Translations under genes and position numbers: made by a program | Origin: Actinomycetota bacterium | GTDB lineage: Bacteria; Actinomycetota; Acidimicrobiia; Acidimicrobiales; Ilumatobacteraceae | Assembly: GCA_016213625.1 (NCBI GenBank) | Contig: JACQZZ010000075.1 | Span: 96,751-160,750, forward strand | DNA: 64,000 nt | Direction of reading: 5' to 3' | In this document: positions 33,234 through 41,188 of the stretch, piece by piece | Layout: every line of letters starts with the position of its first letter | How positions within the stretch are numbered: the first letter of the stretch is position 1 | The notes under the pieces: model-generated | What the model saw: only the letters and a program-made list of their open reading frames with translations | Databases searched by the model: none | Told to the model about the DNA's origin: nothing

Positions 33234-35372
33234 TCAGAGCATGGCTGCGGGCAGGGGCTCGCTGTGCACGATGGTGAGTCGCTTCGTGCTGCGGGTGAGG
33301 GCCACGTACAGCGCACGGAGGCCCTGTTCCTCGTCGCGCACGATGCGCGCCGGCTCGACGACGATGACCCCGTCGAGCTCCAGGCCCTTGACCACGCTGA
33401 CCGGCACCACCGTGATGCCCATCTCGAGCCCCGAGCGAGTGGCCTCGCCGTGCTCGATGCCGGCCTCGGTGAGCGCCCGCGCGACGTGTTCGAACATGCT
33501 GTCGGGCACGACCACGGCGATGTTGCCGTCGCCGATGTCGGTGTCGAGTTCCTTCACCGACGACACCACCGCCGAGAGCAGTTCGGACTCCGCCACCCGC
33601 AGGTACTCGGGGTGCTCGTCGCCGGTGCGCACGCTGGTGGGCGCACGAAGGGTTGGCGTTGCCGCCATCATCACCTTGTTGGCCAGCTCCATGATCTGGC
33701 CGGGGATGCGATAGCCCACGCTGAGCCCGATGACCCGCGCGCCGCGGTGGTCGGGCAGGTGGCGCAGCACGTCGTCCCAGTCGTTCGGCGCGAGCGCGCC
33801 CGTGGCCTGGGCCAGGTCGCCGACGACGGTCATGCTGCCGTTGAGCGAACGACGAGACACCATCGACAACTGCATCGGCGTGAGGTCCTGCACCTCGTCG
33901 ACCACGATGTGGCCGTACGTGCGGATGTCGTCGTGATCTTCCGACTTGACGCCCTTGGTGGGCTTGGACCCCAGGTACGAGCGGGCCTCGTCGAGCAGCG
34001 CGACGTCGTGTTCGGTCCAGCGCACGTCGGCCACATCGGCCTGGCGCGGGCGGTACAGCGACAGGTACTCCTGCTCGGTGAGGTGCTTGGCACCGGCCAG
34101 CTTCAGCAGCGCCTTACTGCCGAACAGGTCGTGCAGCAATTGCGCAGGAGTGAGCACTGGCCACATGCGTTCGAGCGCCTCGCGCACTTCGGGCATGGGG
34201 CGCAGGGCCTCGCGCACCTCGTTGGCGCTCACGTCGCTGAGCCGCGACGACGCGGCCATGACCTGCCAGATCTCGCTCTCCACCCAGCGCCGAGCGGCGT
34301 TGTGCCGGCGGAAGCGTCGCTGCGCCGCGCGGATGATGCGCTGCGACTCGTCGGCGCGCAGCCGCACGTAGCCGGTGCGGAACGGCACCACCAGGTCGTC
34401 GCGCAGCGGCCGTTCGCGGTCGGTGACCGCCTGATCGATGACCAGGCTCATCCGCATGTCGCCCTTCACCCGGGCCGCGAGGTGTGAGTCGGCCGGGTCG
34501 ATGCCGTACCGCGCCCACAGCACGTCGGACACCAGATCGGCGAGCACCACCTGCTCCACACCGGCCTCGCCCAACGACGGCAACACGCGCTCGATGTAGC
34601 GCAGGAACACGCGGTTGGGGCCGATGACCAGCACGCCCTGGTCTTCCAGCGGGAAGCGGTACGTGTAGAGCAGGTAGGCCGCACGGTGCAGCGCGACCAC
34701 GGTCTTGCCGGTGCCGGGGCCACCCTGCACCACCAGCACACCCGCCTGTGGCGACCGGATGATCTCGTCCTGCTCGCCCTGGATGGTGGCGACGATGTCG
34801 CCGAGCTGACCGGTGCGCCCACGCTGCAGCACCGCGAGCAGCGTGCTGTAGCCGCGGATGCCCTCGGGCGCGGCCGCGCTGTCGTTCAGGGTGTCGTCCT
34901 CGGCGCCGATGCCCAGGTGGCCCTCGCCGAACAGTTCGTCCTCGATGCCCAGCAGCTGGCGGCCCTGCACGTGGAAGTGACGGCGGCGCACCAGGCCGAG
35001 CGGCTCGCGCCCGGTGGCGCGGTAGAACGGCTCGGCGATGGGTGCCCGCCAGTCGACCACCACGGGGTCGGCGTGCTCGTCGGCCACGGCCAGACGGCCG
35101 ATGTGGAAGCTCTCGAACTGGTCGGGACTGTCGGTGCCACGGTCGATGCGACCGAAGACCAGCGCCATGTCGCCCAGGTCGAGCTGGGTGAGACGGTTGA
35201 AGACGGCCTCGTCGAACACATCGCGCTCGTACCGGGCCTGGAAGGTGCCGCCGAGCGTGCCTTCATGGAGTCCACGCATCTTCCACGCGTCCACCTTGCT
35301 CTGTTCGAGGCAGTGGTACGCGTGGTCGATGAACTCCTGCTCAACGGGGAGATCGGGGTGATGCTGCGTCAT
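33234..35372 (-). CDS. helR: HelR, RNA polymerase recycling motor ATPase
   Basis: 712 residues of the UvrD-like HelD/HelR family. An N-terminal coiled arm (QEFIDHAYHCLEQSKVDAWK), Walker A GGPGTGKTVVALHRAAYLLYT, motif II in HIVVDEVQDLTPMQLSMV, and a C-terminal motif VI in ALYVALTRSTKRL. The two-part ATPase with a long insert between motifs and the ERMWPVLTPAQLLHDLFGS segment fit actinobacterial HelR, which removes stalled RNA polymerase and can dislodge rifamycins. The start is ATG 35372; the frame upstream lacks the family sequence. I did not see a rifamycin-associated element upstream. Confidence 0.88.
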   Translation of the reverse strand: MTQHHPDLPVEQEFIDHAYHCLEQSKVDAWKMRGLHEGTLGGTFQARYERDVFDEAVFNRLTQLDLGDMALVFGRIDRGTDSPDQFESFHIGRLAVADEHADPVVVDWRAPIAEPFYRATGREPLGLVRRRHFHVQGRQLLGIEDELFGEGHLGIGAEDDTLNDSAAAPEGIRGYSTLLAVLQRGRTGQLGDIVATIQGEQDEIIRSPQAGVLVVQGGPGTGKTVVALHRAAYLLYTYRFPLEDQGVLVIGPNRVFLRYIERVLPSLGEAGVEQVVLADLVSDVLWARYGIDPADSHLAARVKGDMRMSLVIDQAVTDRERPLRDDLVVPFRTGYVRLRADESQRIIRAAQRRFRRHNAARRWVESEIWQVMAASSRLSDVSANEVREALRPMPEVREALERMWPVLTPAQLLHDLFGSKALLKLAGAKHLTEQEYLSLYRPRQADVADVRWTEHDVALLDEARSYLGSKPTKGVKSEDHDDIRTYGHIVVDEVQDLTPMQLSMVSRRSLNGSMTVVGDLAQATGALAPNDWDDVLRHLPDHRGARVIGLSVGYRIPGQIMELANKVMMAATPTLRAPTSVRTGDEHPEYLRVAESELLSAVVSSVKELDTDIGDGNIAVVVPDSMFEHVARALTEAGIEHGEATRSGLEMGITVVPVSVVKGLELDGVIVVEPARIVRDEEQGLRALYVALTRSTKRLTIVHSEPLPAAML

Positions 35373-35422
35373 GAGAACTGGGGGCCCACATCCGGGAGAC
35401 GACTCGAAAATGCGGTCTGGAA

Positions 35423-35450
35423 ACTCTATCGGCACCACTCCGGCCAACAA
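35423..35450 (-). promoter_or_regulatory. possible sigma-70-type promoter for helR
   Basis: On the minus strand TTGTTG (35445-35450) and TAGAGT (35423-35428) are separated by 16 nt and lie about 50 nt upstream of the helR start codon. Confidence 0.35.
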
Positions 35451-35466
35451 CCGGGTGGCTCAGATA

Positions 35467-35483
35467 AGCGTATTCGCTAATAT
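35467..35483 (+). promoter_or_regulatory. leaderless promoter and operator-like palindrome for the XRE/nucleotidyltransferase pair
   Basis: AGCG-TATT-CGCT (35467-35478, with outer TAAGCG/CGCTAA almost symmetric) adjoins TAATAT (35478-35483), a strong -10 hexamer that ends 6 nt before ATG 35490. A repressor bound here would cover the polymerase site, typical of XRE autoregulation in toxin-antitoxin loci. Confidence 0.55.
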
Positions 35484-35489
35484 GTAGAC

Positions 35490-35777
35490 ATGATCGACGG
35501 CGCCACCCTTCGCGATCTCCGGCACAGAGCACGACGCACGCAGGCCGACGTCGCCTCGGCCGTGGGCATCCCGGTGACGGTGCTGAGCGCCTACGAACGA
35601 GGGCGCCGCCAGCCAGGCGTCGAGGTCGCCACCCGCATCGTCGACGCACTCGGCTTCCATCTCCGCTTCGTTCCCATCCCCGATCCTGCGGTCCAGGCGC
35701 GCCGGCTGGCCGACGTGCTCCACCTGGCCGAGACGCTCCCGTACACACCCCGTCCCGTGCAGCAGGCACGCCGATGA
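35490..35777 (+). CDS. XRE-family helix-turn-helix protein, probable antitoxin
   Basis: 95 residues with a lambda-Cro type domain at about 5-58: LRDLRHRARRTQADVASAVG, then IPVTVLSAYERGRRQPGVEV, which contains the conserved Ser-x-Glu-x-Gly-x-R-x-P pattern of XRE repressors. The remaining tail (DPAVQARRLADVLHLAETLPYT) could contact a partner protein. The gene overlaps the next by ATGA. I infer antitoxin and autorepressor function from gene order, size, promoter palindrome and the nature of the partner. Confidence 0.75.
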   Translation: MIDGATLRDLRHRARRTQADVASAVGIPVTVLSAYERGRRQPGVEVATRIVDALGFHLRFVPIPDPAVQARRLADVLHLAETLPYTPRPVQQARR

Positions 35778-36307
35778 CCTCCCTCGTCGAGCGCATCGTC
35801 GCGGTCGCCGAGTCGCTGGAGCGGTCCGAACTGCCGTGGGCGCTCGGCGGCGCACTCGCGCTGGCATACGCCACCGAGGAGCCCCGAGGCACCCGCGACA
35901 TCGACATCAACGTGTTCGTGCCCGCTCGTCGCGCGCTCGAGGTGTTCGCCGCGCTGCCCGAGGGCGTCACCACCACCGACGCCGACGCCGACGAGGCGCT
36001 CCGTACGGATCAGGTGCGCGTGTGGTGGGACGACACACCGCTCGACCTGTTCTTCGCGGCCGACCAGTTCCACACGGAGGTGGCGCGTCGCTGCCGCGAC
36101 GTGCCCTTCGAGGGACGCACCATCCACGTGTTGTGCGCCGAGGACCTCGCGGTGTTCAAGGCGATGTTCGACCGCACCAAGGACTGGGCCGACATCGAGG
36201 CGATGGCCGAGCTCGGCGCGATCGACCTCGACCTCGCAGCCGACCGCCTGCACTCGGTGCTGGGCGACGACGATCGCGTCGCCCGCCTTCGCACCCTCCA
36301 CCGCTGA
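35774..36307 (+). CDS. nucleotidyltransferase-fold protein, probable toxin
   Basis: 177 residues. The minimal nucleotidyltransferase motif is visible: GG at 25-26 in WALGGALALAYATE, then D42-I-D44 in TRDIDINVFV, and a third acidic residue (about D91) in TPLDLFF. The C-terminal CAEDLAVFKAMFDRTKDWADIEAM matches toxin-like nucleotidyltransferases of the MenT/AbiEii-related groups, whose known members modify tRNA or proteins. The target here is unknown. It is coupled to the XRE gene by ATGA. Toxicity is inference. Confidence 0.72.
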   Translation: MTSLVERIVAVAESLERSELPWALGGALALAYATEEPRGTRDIDINVFVPARRALEVFAALPEGVTTTDADADEALRTDQVRVWWDDTPLDLFFAADQFHTEVARRCRDVPFEGRTIHVLCAEDLAVFKAMFDRTKDWADIEAMAELGAIDLDLAADRLHSVLGDDDRVARLRTLHR

Positions 36308-36329
36308 CTCGGTTCGAAGCGCAGGCGGG

Positions 36330-37103
36330 TCAGCTGGTGGTGGCGATGCCGCCGTCGACCGGGATGACGGCGCCGGTGACGTAGCTGCCGGCGCGGCTGC
36401 TGAGGAACACGGCCACACCGGCCATGTCGTCGGGGCGGCCGATGCGACCGAGCGGCGACGACTTGGCGATGTTGTCGCCGAAGGCGCGCAGTGTGGCGGC
36501 CATCATCTTGCTCTCGAACGGGCCGGGGGCGACGGCGTTGACCGTGATGTGCTCGGGCCCGAGCTTGCGAGCGAGCGCACGGGTGAGGTGGTGCACCCCG
36601 GCCTTGCTGGCCGCGTAGCTGTAGGTGTCCATCGGGTTCACGTGCAGGCCATCGATGGAGCCGATGTTGATGACGCGGGCGGGGTCGTCCTGTGAGCCGC
36701 CGGCGCGCAGGTTCGGCAGCAGCTTCTGGGTGAGGAAGAACACGCCCTTCACGTTGGTGTCCATCACCTTGTCCCACGCGTGCTCGTCGAAGTCGTCGAG
36801 CGGCATTCCCCACGTGGCGCCCGCGTTGTTGACGAGGATGTTGAGCACCGGGAAGCGCGAGCTGACCTCGGCGGCGAGCCCCTCCACTCCCTCGAGCGAG
36901 CTGACGTCGGCGCGAATCGCCTCCACATGGCCGTAGGCCGACAGCGCCTGCTGGGCCTCGTCGAGCTCGTGCTGCTTGCGCGAGCTGATGATGACGCTTG
37001 CACCCGCTTCCAGCAGGCCACGGGCGATCATGGCACCGATGCCGCGACTGCCGCCGGTGACGAGTGCGGTCTTGTCGCGCAGGGAGAAGAGTTCCGAAGT
37101 CAT
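36330..37103 (-). CDS. short-chain dehydrogenase/reductase
   Basis: 257 residues of the classical SDR family: cofactor loop TGGSRGIG (about 17-24), NNAG in LVNNAGATWG, catalytic Ser in NIGSIDGL, Tyr-Lys in YSYAASK, and C-terminal GAVIPVDGG. The Arg after the second beta strand (ISSRKQ) suggests NADP(H). Substrate unknown; RhlG-like and 3-oxoacyl reductases look like this. ATG 37103 is chosen because the sequence before it belongs to the divergent hemE region. It is divergent from hemE. Confidence 0.85.
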   Translation of the reverse strand: MTSELFSLRDKTALVTGGSRGIGAMIARGLLEAGASVIISSRKQHELDEAQQALSAYGHVEAIRADVSSLEGVEGLAAEVSSRFPVLNILVNNAGATWGMPLDDFDEHAWDKVMDTNVKGVFFLTQKLLPNLRAGGSQDDPARVINIGSIDGLHVNPMDTYSYAASKAGVHHLTRALARKLGPEHITVNAVAPGPFESKMMAATLRAFGDNIAKSSPLGRIGRPDDMAGVAVFLSSRAGSYVTGAVIPVDGGIATTS

Positions 37104-37134
37104 GGCGGACATCCTGCTCCACGGCACTGGCGGA

Positions 37135-37140
37135 TAGCGT
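37135..37140 (+). promoter_or_regulatory. TAGCGT -10 box, leaderless-type, for hemE
   Basis: Ends 8 nt before ATG 37149 with no Shine-Dalgarno between. The same hexamer precedes ccmA, lnt and the glycosyltransferase gene, so haem synthesis and cytochrome maturation may share promoter type. Confidence 0.4.
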
Positions 37141-37148
37141 GCCGGACG

Positions 37149-38186
37149 ATGTCTGGAGTGCCGTTCCTCGATGCCGCGCTGGGCAGACCCGCGTCGCACA
37201 CGCCCGTGTGGTTCATGCGTCAAGCGGGCCGCAGCCTGCCCGAGTATCGAGCGCTGCGCGGCGAGGGCAGCATCCTCGACGCCATCAAGCAGGTCGACCT
37301 GTCGGTGGAGCTCACGCTGCAGCCGGTGCGCCGGTACGGGGTCGACGCGGCCGTGCTGTACAGCGACATCGTGGTCCCTGCCCACGCGGTGCAGTTCGGC
37401 ATCGACGTCGCCCCGGGTACCGGCCCGGTGTGCGAGCAGCCGTTCCGCACAGAGGCCGACCTCGCTCGGCTGCGCGTGTTCGAGCCCGAGGCCGACACGC
37501 CCTATGTGCTCGCCACCGTCGACGCGCTCGTGAAGGAGCTGCCCCACGAGGTGCCGCTGCTGGCCTTCGCCGGCGCACCGTTCACCGTCGCCAGCTATCT
37601 CATCGAGGGTCGCCCCAGCCGCACCTACGAGCACACCAAGCGCATGCTCCACACGCAGCCCGAGCTGTGGCATTCGCTGATGGAGCGCCTCACCCAGCAC
37701 GCCGTGGCGTCCATCGCCAGCCAGCTCTCCCACGGCGCCCGCGCGTTCCAGCTGTTCGACAGCTGGGCGGGCACCCTCGGCCGAGCCGACTACGAGCAGT
37801 TCGTGCTGCCCCACTCGGCGTCCGTGTTCGCCCAACTCCGCGAGCTGCACCCCGACGCCCCGGGCATCCACTACGGCGTCGGGTGCGACCACTTGCTCGA
37901 GAGCATGAAGGCCGCCGGCCCGCAGGTCCTGGGGCTCGATTGGCGCACCACCATCACCGATGCGCGAGTCCGCATGGGTGCCGATCTCGTGGTGCAGGGC
38001 AACCTGGATCCCGTGCTCGCCTTGGCCGGCACCGAGGTGGCGCTGGCCGGCACCGATCGGGTGCTCGCCGACAATGCCGGTCATCCCGGCCACATCTTCA
38101 ACCTCGGCCACGGGGTTCACCCACCCACCGACCCCGACGTGCTCACCGCCGTCGCCGCCCGAGTGCACGAACGGACCGCAGCATGA
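37149..38186 (+). CDS. hemE: uroporphyrinogen III decarboxylase
   Basis: 345 residues. Converts uroporphyrinogen III to coproporphyrinogen III in the cytosol. The N-terminal signature PVWFMRQAGRSLPEYR is present (normally PVWxMRQAGRYLPEYR, so Tyr is Ser here), as are the catalytic Asp in YSDIVVPAHAV and the second signature GAPFTVASYLIEG. It heads the hemE-hemH-hemY operon; the ferrochelatase start overlaps its stop by ATGA. Confidence 0.95.
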   Translation: MSGVPFLDAALGRPASHTPVWFMRQAGRSLPEYRALRGEGSILDAIKQVDLSVELTLQPVRRYGVDAAVLYSDIVVPAHAVQFGIDVAPGTGPVCEQPFRTEADLARLRVFEPEADTPYVLATVDALVKELPHEVPLLAFAGAPFTVASYLIEGRPSRTYEHTKRMLHTQPELWHSLMERLTQHAVASIASQLSHGARAFQLFDSWAGTLGRADYEQFVLPHSASVFAQLRELHPDAPGIHYGVGCDHLLESMKAAGPQVLGLDWRTTITDARVRMGADLVVQGNLDPVLALAGTEVALAGTDRVLADNAGHPGHIFNLGHGVHPPTDPDVLTAVAARVHERTAA

Positions 38187-39151
38187 GCTCCTCCACGAAC
38201 GGCGCACACACGAACGACATGGGCAGCGAGCGCATCGCAGTGCTCCTCATGGCGTACGGCACGCCGCGCACCCGCGACGAGATCCTGCCGTACTACACCG
38301 ACATCCGCCGTGGCCGACCGCCCACGCCCGAGGCACTGGCCGATCTCACCGCTCGGTACGACGCGCTCGGCGGCACCAGTCCCCTCGCCGCGCACACCGA
38401 GGCCCAGCGCGACGCGCTGCAGGCCGCGCTCGATGCTGCGGCGCCCGGCCGGTACGTGGTGAGCCTCGGGCTCAAGCACGCCGAGCCGAAGGTGGAGGCC
38501 GCGGTCGACGCCATCGCCGTGCAGGGCTTCCGCACCATCGTCGGTCTGGTGCTCGCACCGCACTACTCGGCGTTCTCCGTCGGCCAATACCTCGACCGCG
38601 CACGCGCCGCCGCCGAGCCCCACGGCATCACCGTGCACGGCATCGAGAGCTGGGCCACCGAGCCGGCGTACGTGACGTTCGTGGCCGACGACCTGCGCGC
38701 CCGGCTGGCCGAGCTACCCGCCGACACCAAGGTGCTCTTCACCGCCCACTCGCTGCCGCAGCGCATCATCGACACCGGCGACCCCTACCCGCAGGAGCTC
38801 CGCGCCACCGCCGAAGCGGTCGCCGCCCAGGTGGGGCTGAGCCAGTGGAACCGGTGGGCCATCGCCTGGCAGAGCGCTGGCCGCACGCCCGAGCCCTGGC
38901 TGGGGCCCGACATCCTGCAGGTCATCGACGACCTCGGCGGCGCCGAGAACGACGCCGAACACGAGCGCGGCGTGCTGGTCAGCGCGGTGGGATTCGTGTC
39001 GGATCACCTCGAGGTGCTCTACGACCTCGACATCGAGGCCGCTGCTCGAGCCCGGTCGCACGGCCTCGCCTTCGCCCGCACCAAGTGCATGAACGACGAC
39101 GCGACGGTGATGGCCGCGCTCGCCGCACGAGTGATCGCCGCCCACGGATGA
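38183..39151 (+). CDS. hemH: ferrochelatase (coproporphyrin III type)
   Basis: 322 residues. The metal-insertion residues are His189 in FTAHSLPQRII and Glu277 in FVSDHLEVLYDLD, both in family context. Soluble, single domain. Between hemE and hemY of the actinobacterial kind, it most likely acts on coproporphyrin III (CpfC) and not protoporphyrin IX, which is the pathway known for Actinobacteria and Firmicutes. Both ends overlap the neighbours by ATGA. Confidence 0.92.
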   Translation: MSSSTNGAHTNDMGSERIAVLLMAYGTPRTRDEILPYYTDIRRGRPPTPEALADLTARYDALGGTSPLAAHTEAQRDALQAALDAAAPGRYVVSLGLKHAEPKVEAAVDAIAVQGFRTIVGLVLAPHYSAFSVGQYLDRARAAAEPHGITVHGIESWATEPAYVTFVADDLRARLAELPADTKVLFTAHSLPQRIIDTGDPYPQELRATAEAVAAQVGLSQWNRWAIAWQSAGRTPEPWLGPDILQVIDDLGGAENDAEHERGVLVSAVGFVSDHLEVLYDLDIEAAARARSHGLAFARTKCMNDDATVMAALAARVIAAHG

Positions 39152-40521
39152 GCACCACCTCGCGTCGCGTGGCCGTCGTCGGCGGCGGCATCGCCGGCCT
39201 GGCCGCCGCGCTCGCGCTGCGCACCGGCGACGACGCGCCAGAGGTCGTCGTGTTCGAAGGCGACCAGCGCGTCGGCGGCAAGCTGCACACCTCACCGTTC
39301 GCCGGTCACCCCGCCATCGACGAAGGGCCCGACGCGTTCCTCGCTCGCCTGCCGTGGGGCACGGCGCTCGCCCGCTCCGTGGGTCTCGGCGAGCAACTGG
39401 TGTCGCCTGCGGCGGGCAAGGCCGCGGTGTGGTGGAACGGGCTGCACGACATTCCGCAGGGGCTGCTGCTGGGCATGCCCACCGACGTGATGGCCTTGGC
39501 GAAGTCGAAGCTCATCAGTTGGCCCGGCAAGATCCGCGCGGCCACCGAGCCGTTCCGCCGTCGCACCGATCTGCAACCCGATTCGCTCGGCGGCTACGTG
39601 CGCACCCGCTTCGGGTCCGAGGTGCACGTACGGTTGGTGGACCCGCTGGTGGGCAGCATCTACGCCGCCGACACGGATCACTTCAGCCTCGCTGCCGTGG
39701 CCCAGATCGCCGACCTGGCGGCCAAGCACCGCAGCATCCTGGTGGCCGGCCGGAAGATGCCGGCACCCCCCACCAACGCCGGCCCGGTGTTCTACGCGCC
39801 GAGCGACGGCATGGGTGCTCTGGCCACTCGCACTGCCGCGGCCGTCACCGAGGTGGGTGCCGAGATCCACACGTCCACCGTGGTCGCCACGCTCGAACGC
39901 GATGGCGGCCGCTGGCGAGTGAACGGCGGGGCGTTCGACGCGGTCGTGCTCGCCTCGCCCGCAGCGGCCAGCGCCACGCTGGTGCGGCCGTTCGCACCCG
40001 AGACGGCGGCGTCCCTGGCCGCGATCCCTGCTGCCGATGTCGCGATGGTCACCCTGGCCGTGCCGAGCGCCGACTGGCCCGAGCACCTCCGTGCCCTCAG
40101 CGGTTACCTCGTGCCCAAGCCGATGCAGCGGTTGGTCACCGCCACCTCGTTCGGCTCGCAGAAGTGGGCCCACTGGGCATCGCCCGATCAGGTGGTGTTG
40201 CGCATCTCCCTGGGCCGCGACGGCCTGCCCGTGCTGCACCTTTCCGACGAGCAACTGCTGGCCGCGGCCGTCGACGACGTGAGCCGTCACATCGGCCTCG
40301 CCCTGCAACCCACCCACACCCGAGTCACCCGCTGGGCGGGTGCGTTCCCGCAGTATCGGCCGCACCACGCCGAACGTGTCGCCGCCATCCAGGCCGATCT
40401 GCCTCCTGGCCTTGCCATTGCGGGGGCCAGCTACCACGGCATCGGGGTGCCGGCGTGCATCAACTCCGCGCAGAAGGCCGCCGCCGCGGTGCGCACGTTG
40501 CTCGACGGGCTGGCACACTAG
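39148..40521 (+). CDS. hemY: HemY/CgoX, coproporphyrinogen III oxidase
   Basis: 457-residue FAD enzyme. The dinucleotide fold VAVVGGGIAGLAAALAL (about 8-24) is followed by VVVFEGDQRVGGKLHT. The C-terminal GASYHGIGVPACINSAQKAA is the FAD-contacting end typical of HemY. In the coproporphyrin-dependent route it oxidises coproporphyrinogen before iron insertion. The last step enzyme (HemQ/ChdC) is not in the window. The gene overlaps hemH by ATGA. Confidence 0.92.
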   Translation: MSTTSRRVAVVGGGIAGLAAALALRTGDDAPEVVVFEGDQRVGGKLHTSPFAGHPAIDEGPDAFLARLPWGTALARSVGLGEQLVSPAAGKAAVWWNGLHDIPQGLLLGMPTDVMALAKSKLISWPGKIRAATEPFRRRTDLQPDSLGGYVRTRFGSEVHVRLVDPLVGSIYAADTDHFSLAAVAQIADLAAKHRSILVAGRKMPAPPTNAGPVFYAPSDGMGALATRTAAAVTEVGAEIHTSTVVATLERDGGRWRVNGGAFDAVVLASPAAASATLVRPFAPETAASLAAIPAADVAMVTLAVPSADWPEHLRALSGYLVPKPMQRLVTATSFGSQKWAHWASPDQVVLRISLGRDGLPVLHLSDEQLLAAAVDDVSRHIGLALQPTHTRVTRWAGAFPQYRPHHAERVAAIQADLPPGLAIAGASYHGIGVPACINSAQKAAAAVRTLLDGLAH

Positions 40522-40527
40522 ACAGGA

Positions 40528-41166
40528 ATGATGCTCCGACGGGTCCTCGTTGCATCCACGCTCGTGGTGCTGCTCGCCGCATGTGGCGACGACGGAGGAT
40601 CCGCCGCGGTCGACACCACGGTGCCGGCCACCGCGTCGTCCACCACGTCGAGCACCAGTTCCACGACGAGCACCACGTCCACCAGCACCAGCACCACGGT
40701 CGCGCCCACCACCACCGAGCCGCTGCCCGTTCCGGCCCCCGCGCCCGACCCGCGGGCCAAGGAGCCGAAGGTGGAGGTGGCCGGCATCGAGATCCCCGCC
40801 ATCGGGGTGCAGAAGACCATGTACGAAGGCGTGTCGCTGACGGTGCTCGACATCGGCCCCGGCCACTGGCCGGGCACGGCGATGCCAGGCCATCGTGGCA
40901 ACGTCGTGGTCGCCGGCCACCGCACGAGCCATGACCGGCCGTTCCGCAACATCGACGCGTTGGTGCCCGGCGACGAAGTGGTGTTCACCACGCTCGAGGG
41001 CCGGTTCGTCTACGAGGTCACCAGCACCGAGGTGGTGACACCCGACGCGATCTGGATCATCGACCAGACCGACGGCTTCACCGCCACCTTGTTCGCGTGC
41101 CACCCCCCGGGTTCCACCAAGGAGCGCATCGTGGTGCACCTGACGATGCGCCAGCCCGCAGGCTGA
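40528..41166 (+). CDS. sortase-domain lipoprotein
   Basis: 212 residues. The signal peptide ends in LLAACG, a lipobox that places a lipidated Cys at 19. A Thr/Ser-rich linker (about 30-65) follows, then a compact sortase domain (about 80-210) with His131 (VAGHRTSH), Cys191 (LFACHPPG) and Arg200 (KERIVVHL). Sortases are usually held by a transmembrane helix; a lipid anchor is unusual. It starts 6 nt after hemY, and its stop faces the surface protein at 41189, a potential substrate. Confidence 0.8.
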   Translation: MMLRRVLVASTLVVLLAACGDDGGSAAVDTTVPATASSTTSSTSSTTSTTSTSTSTTVAPTTTEPLPVPAPAPDPRAKEPKVEVAGIEIPAIGVQKTMYEGVSLTVLDIGPGHWPGTAMPGHRGNVVVAGHRTSHDRPFRNIDALVPGDEVVFTTLEGRFVYEVTSTEVVTPDAIWIIDQTDGFTATLFACHPPGSTKERIVVHLTMRQPAG

Positions 41167-41188
41167 CGCACCGCCAGATCACCTGAGG

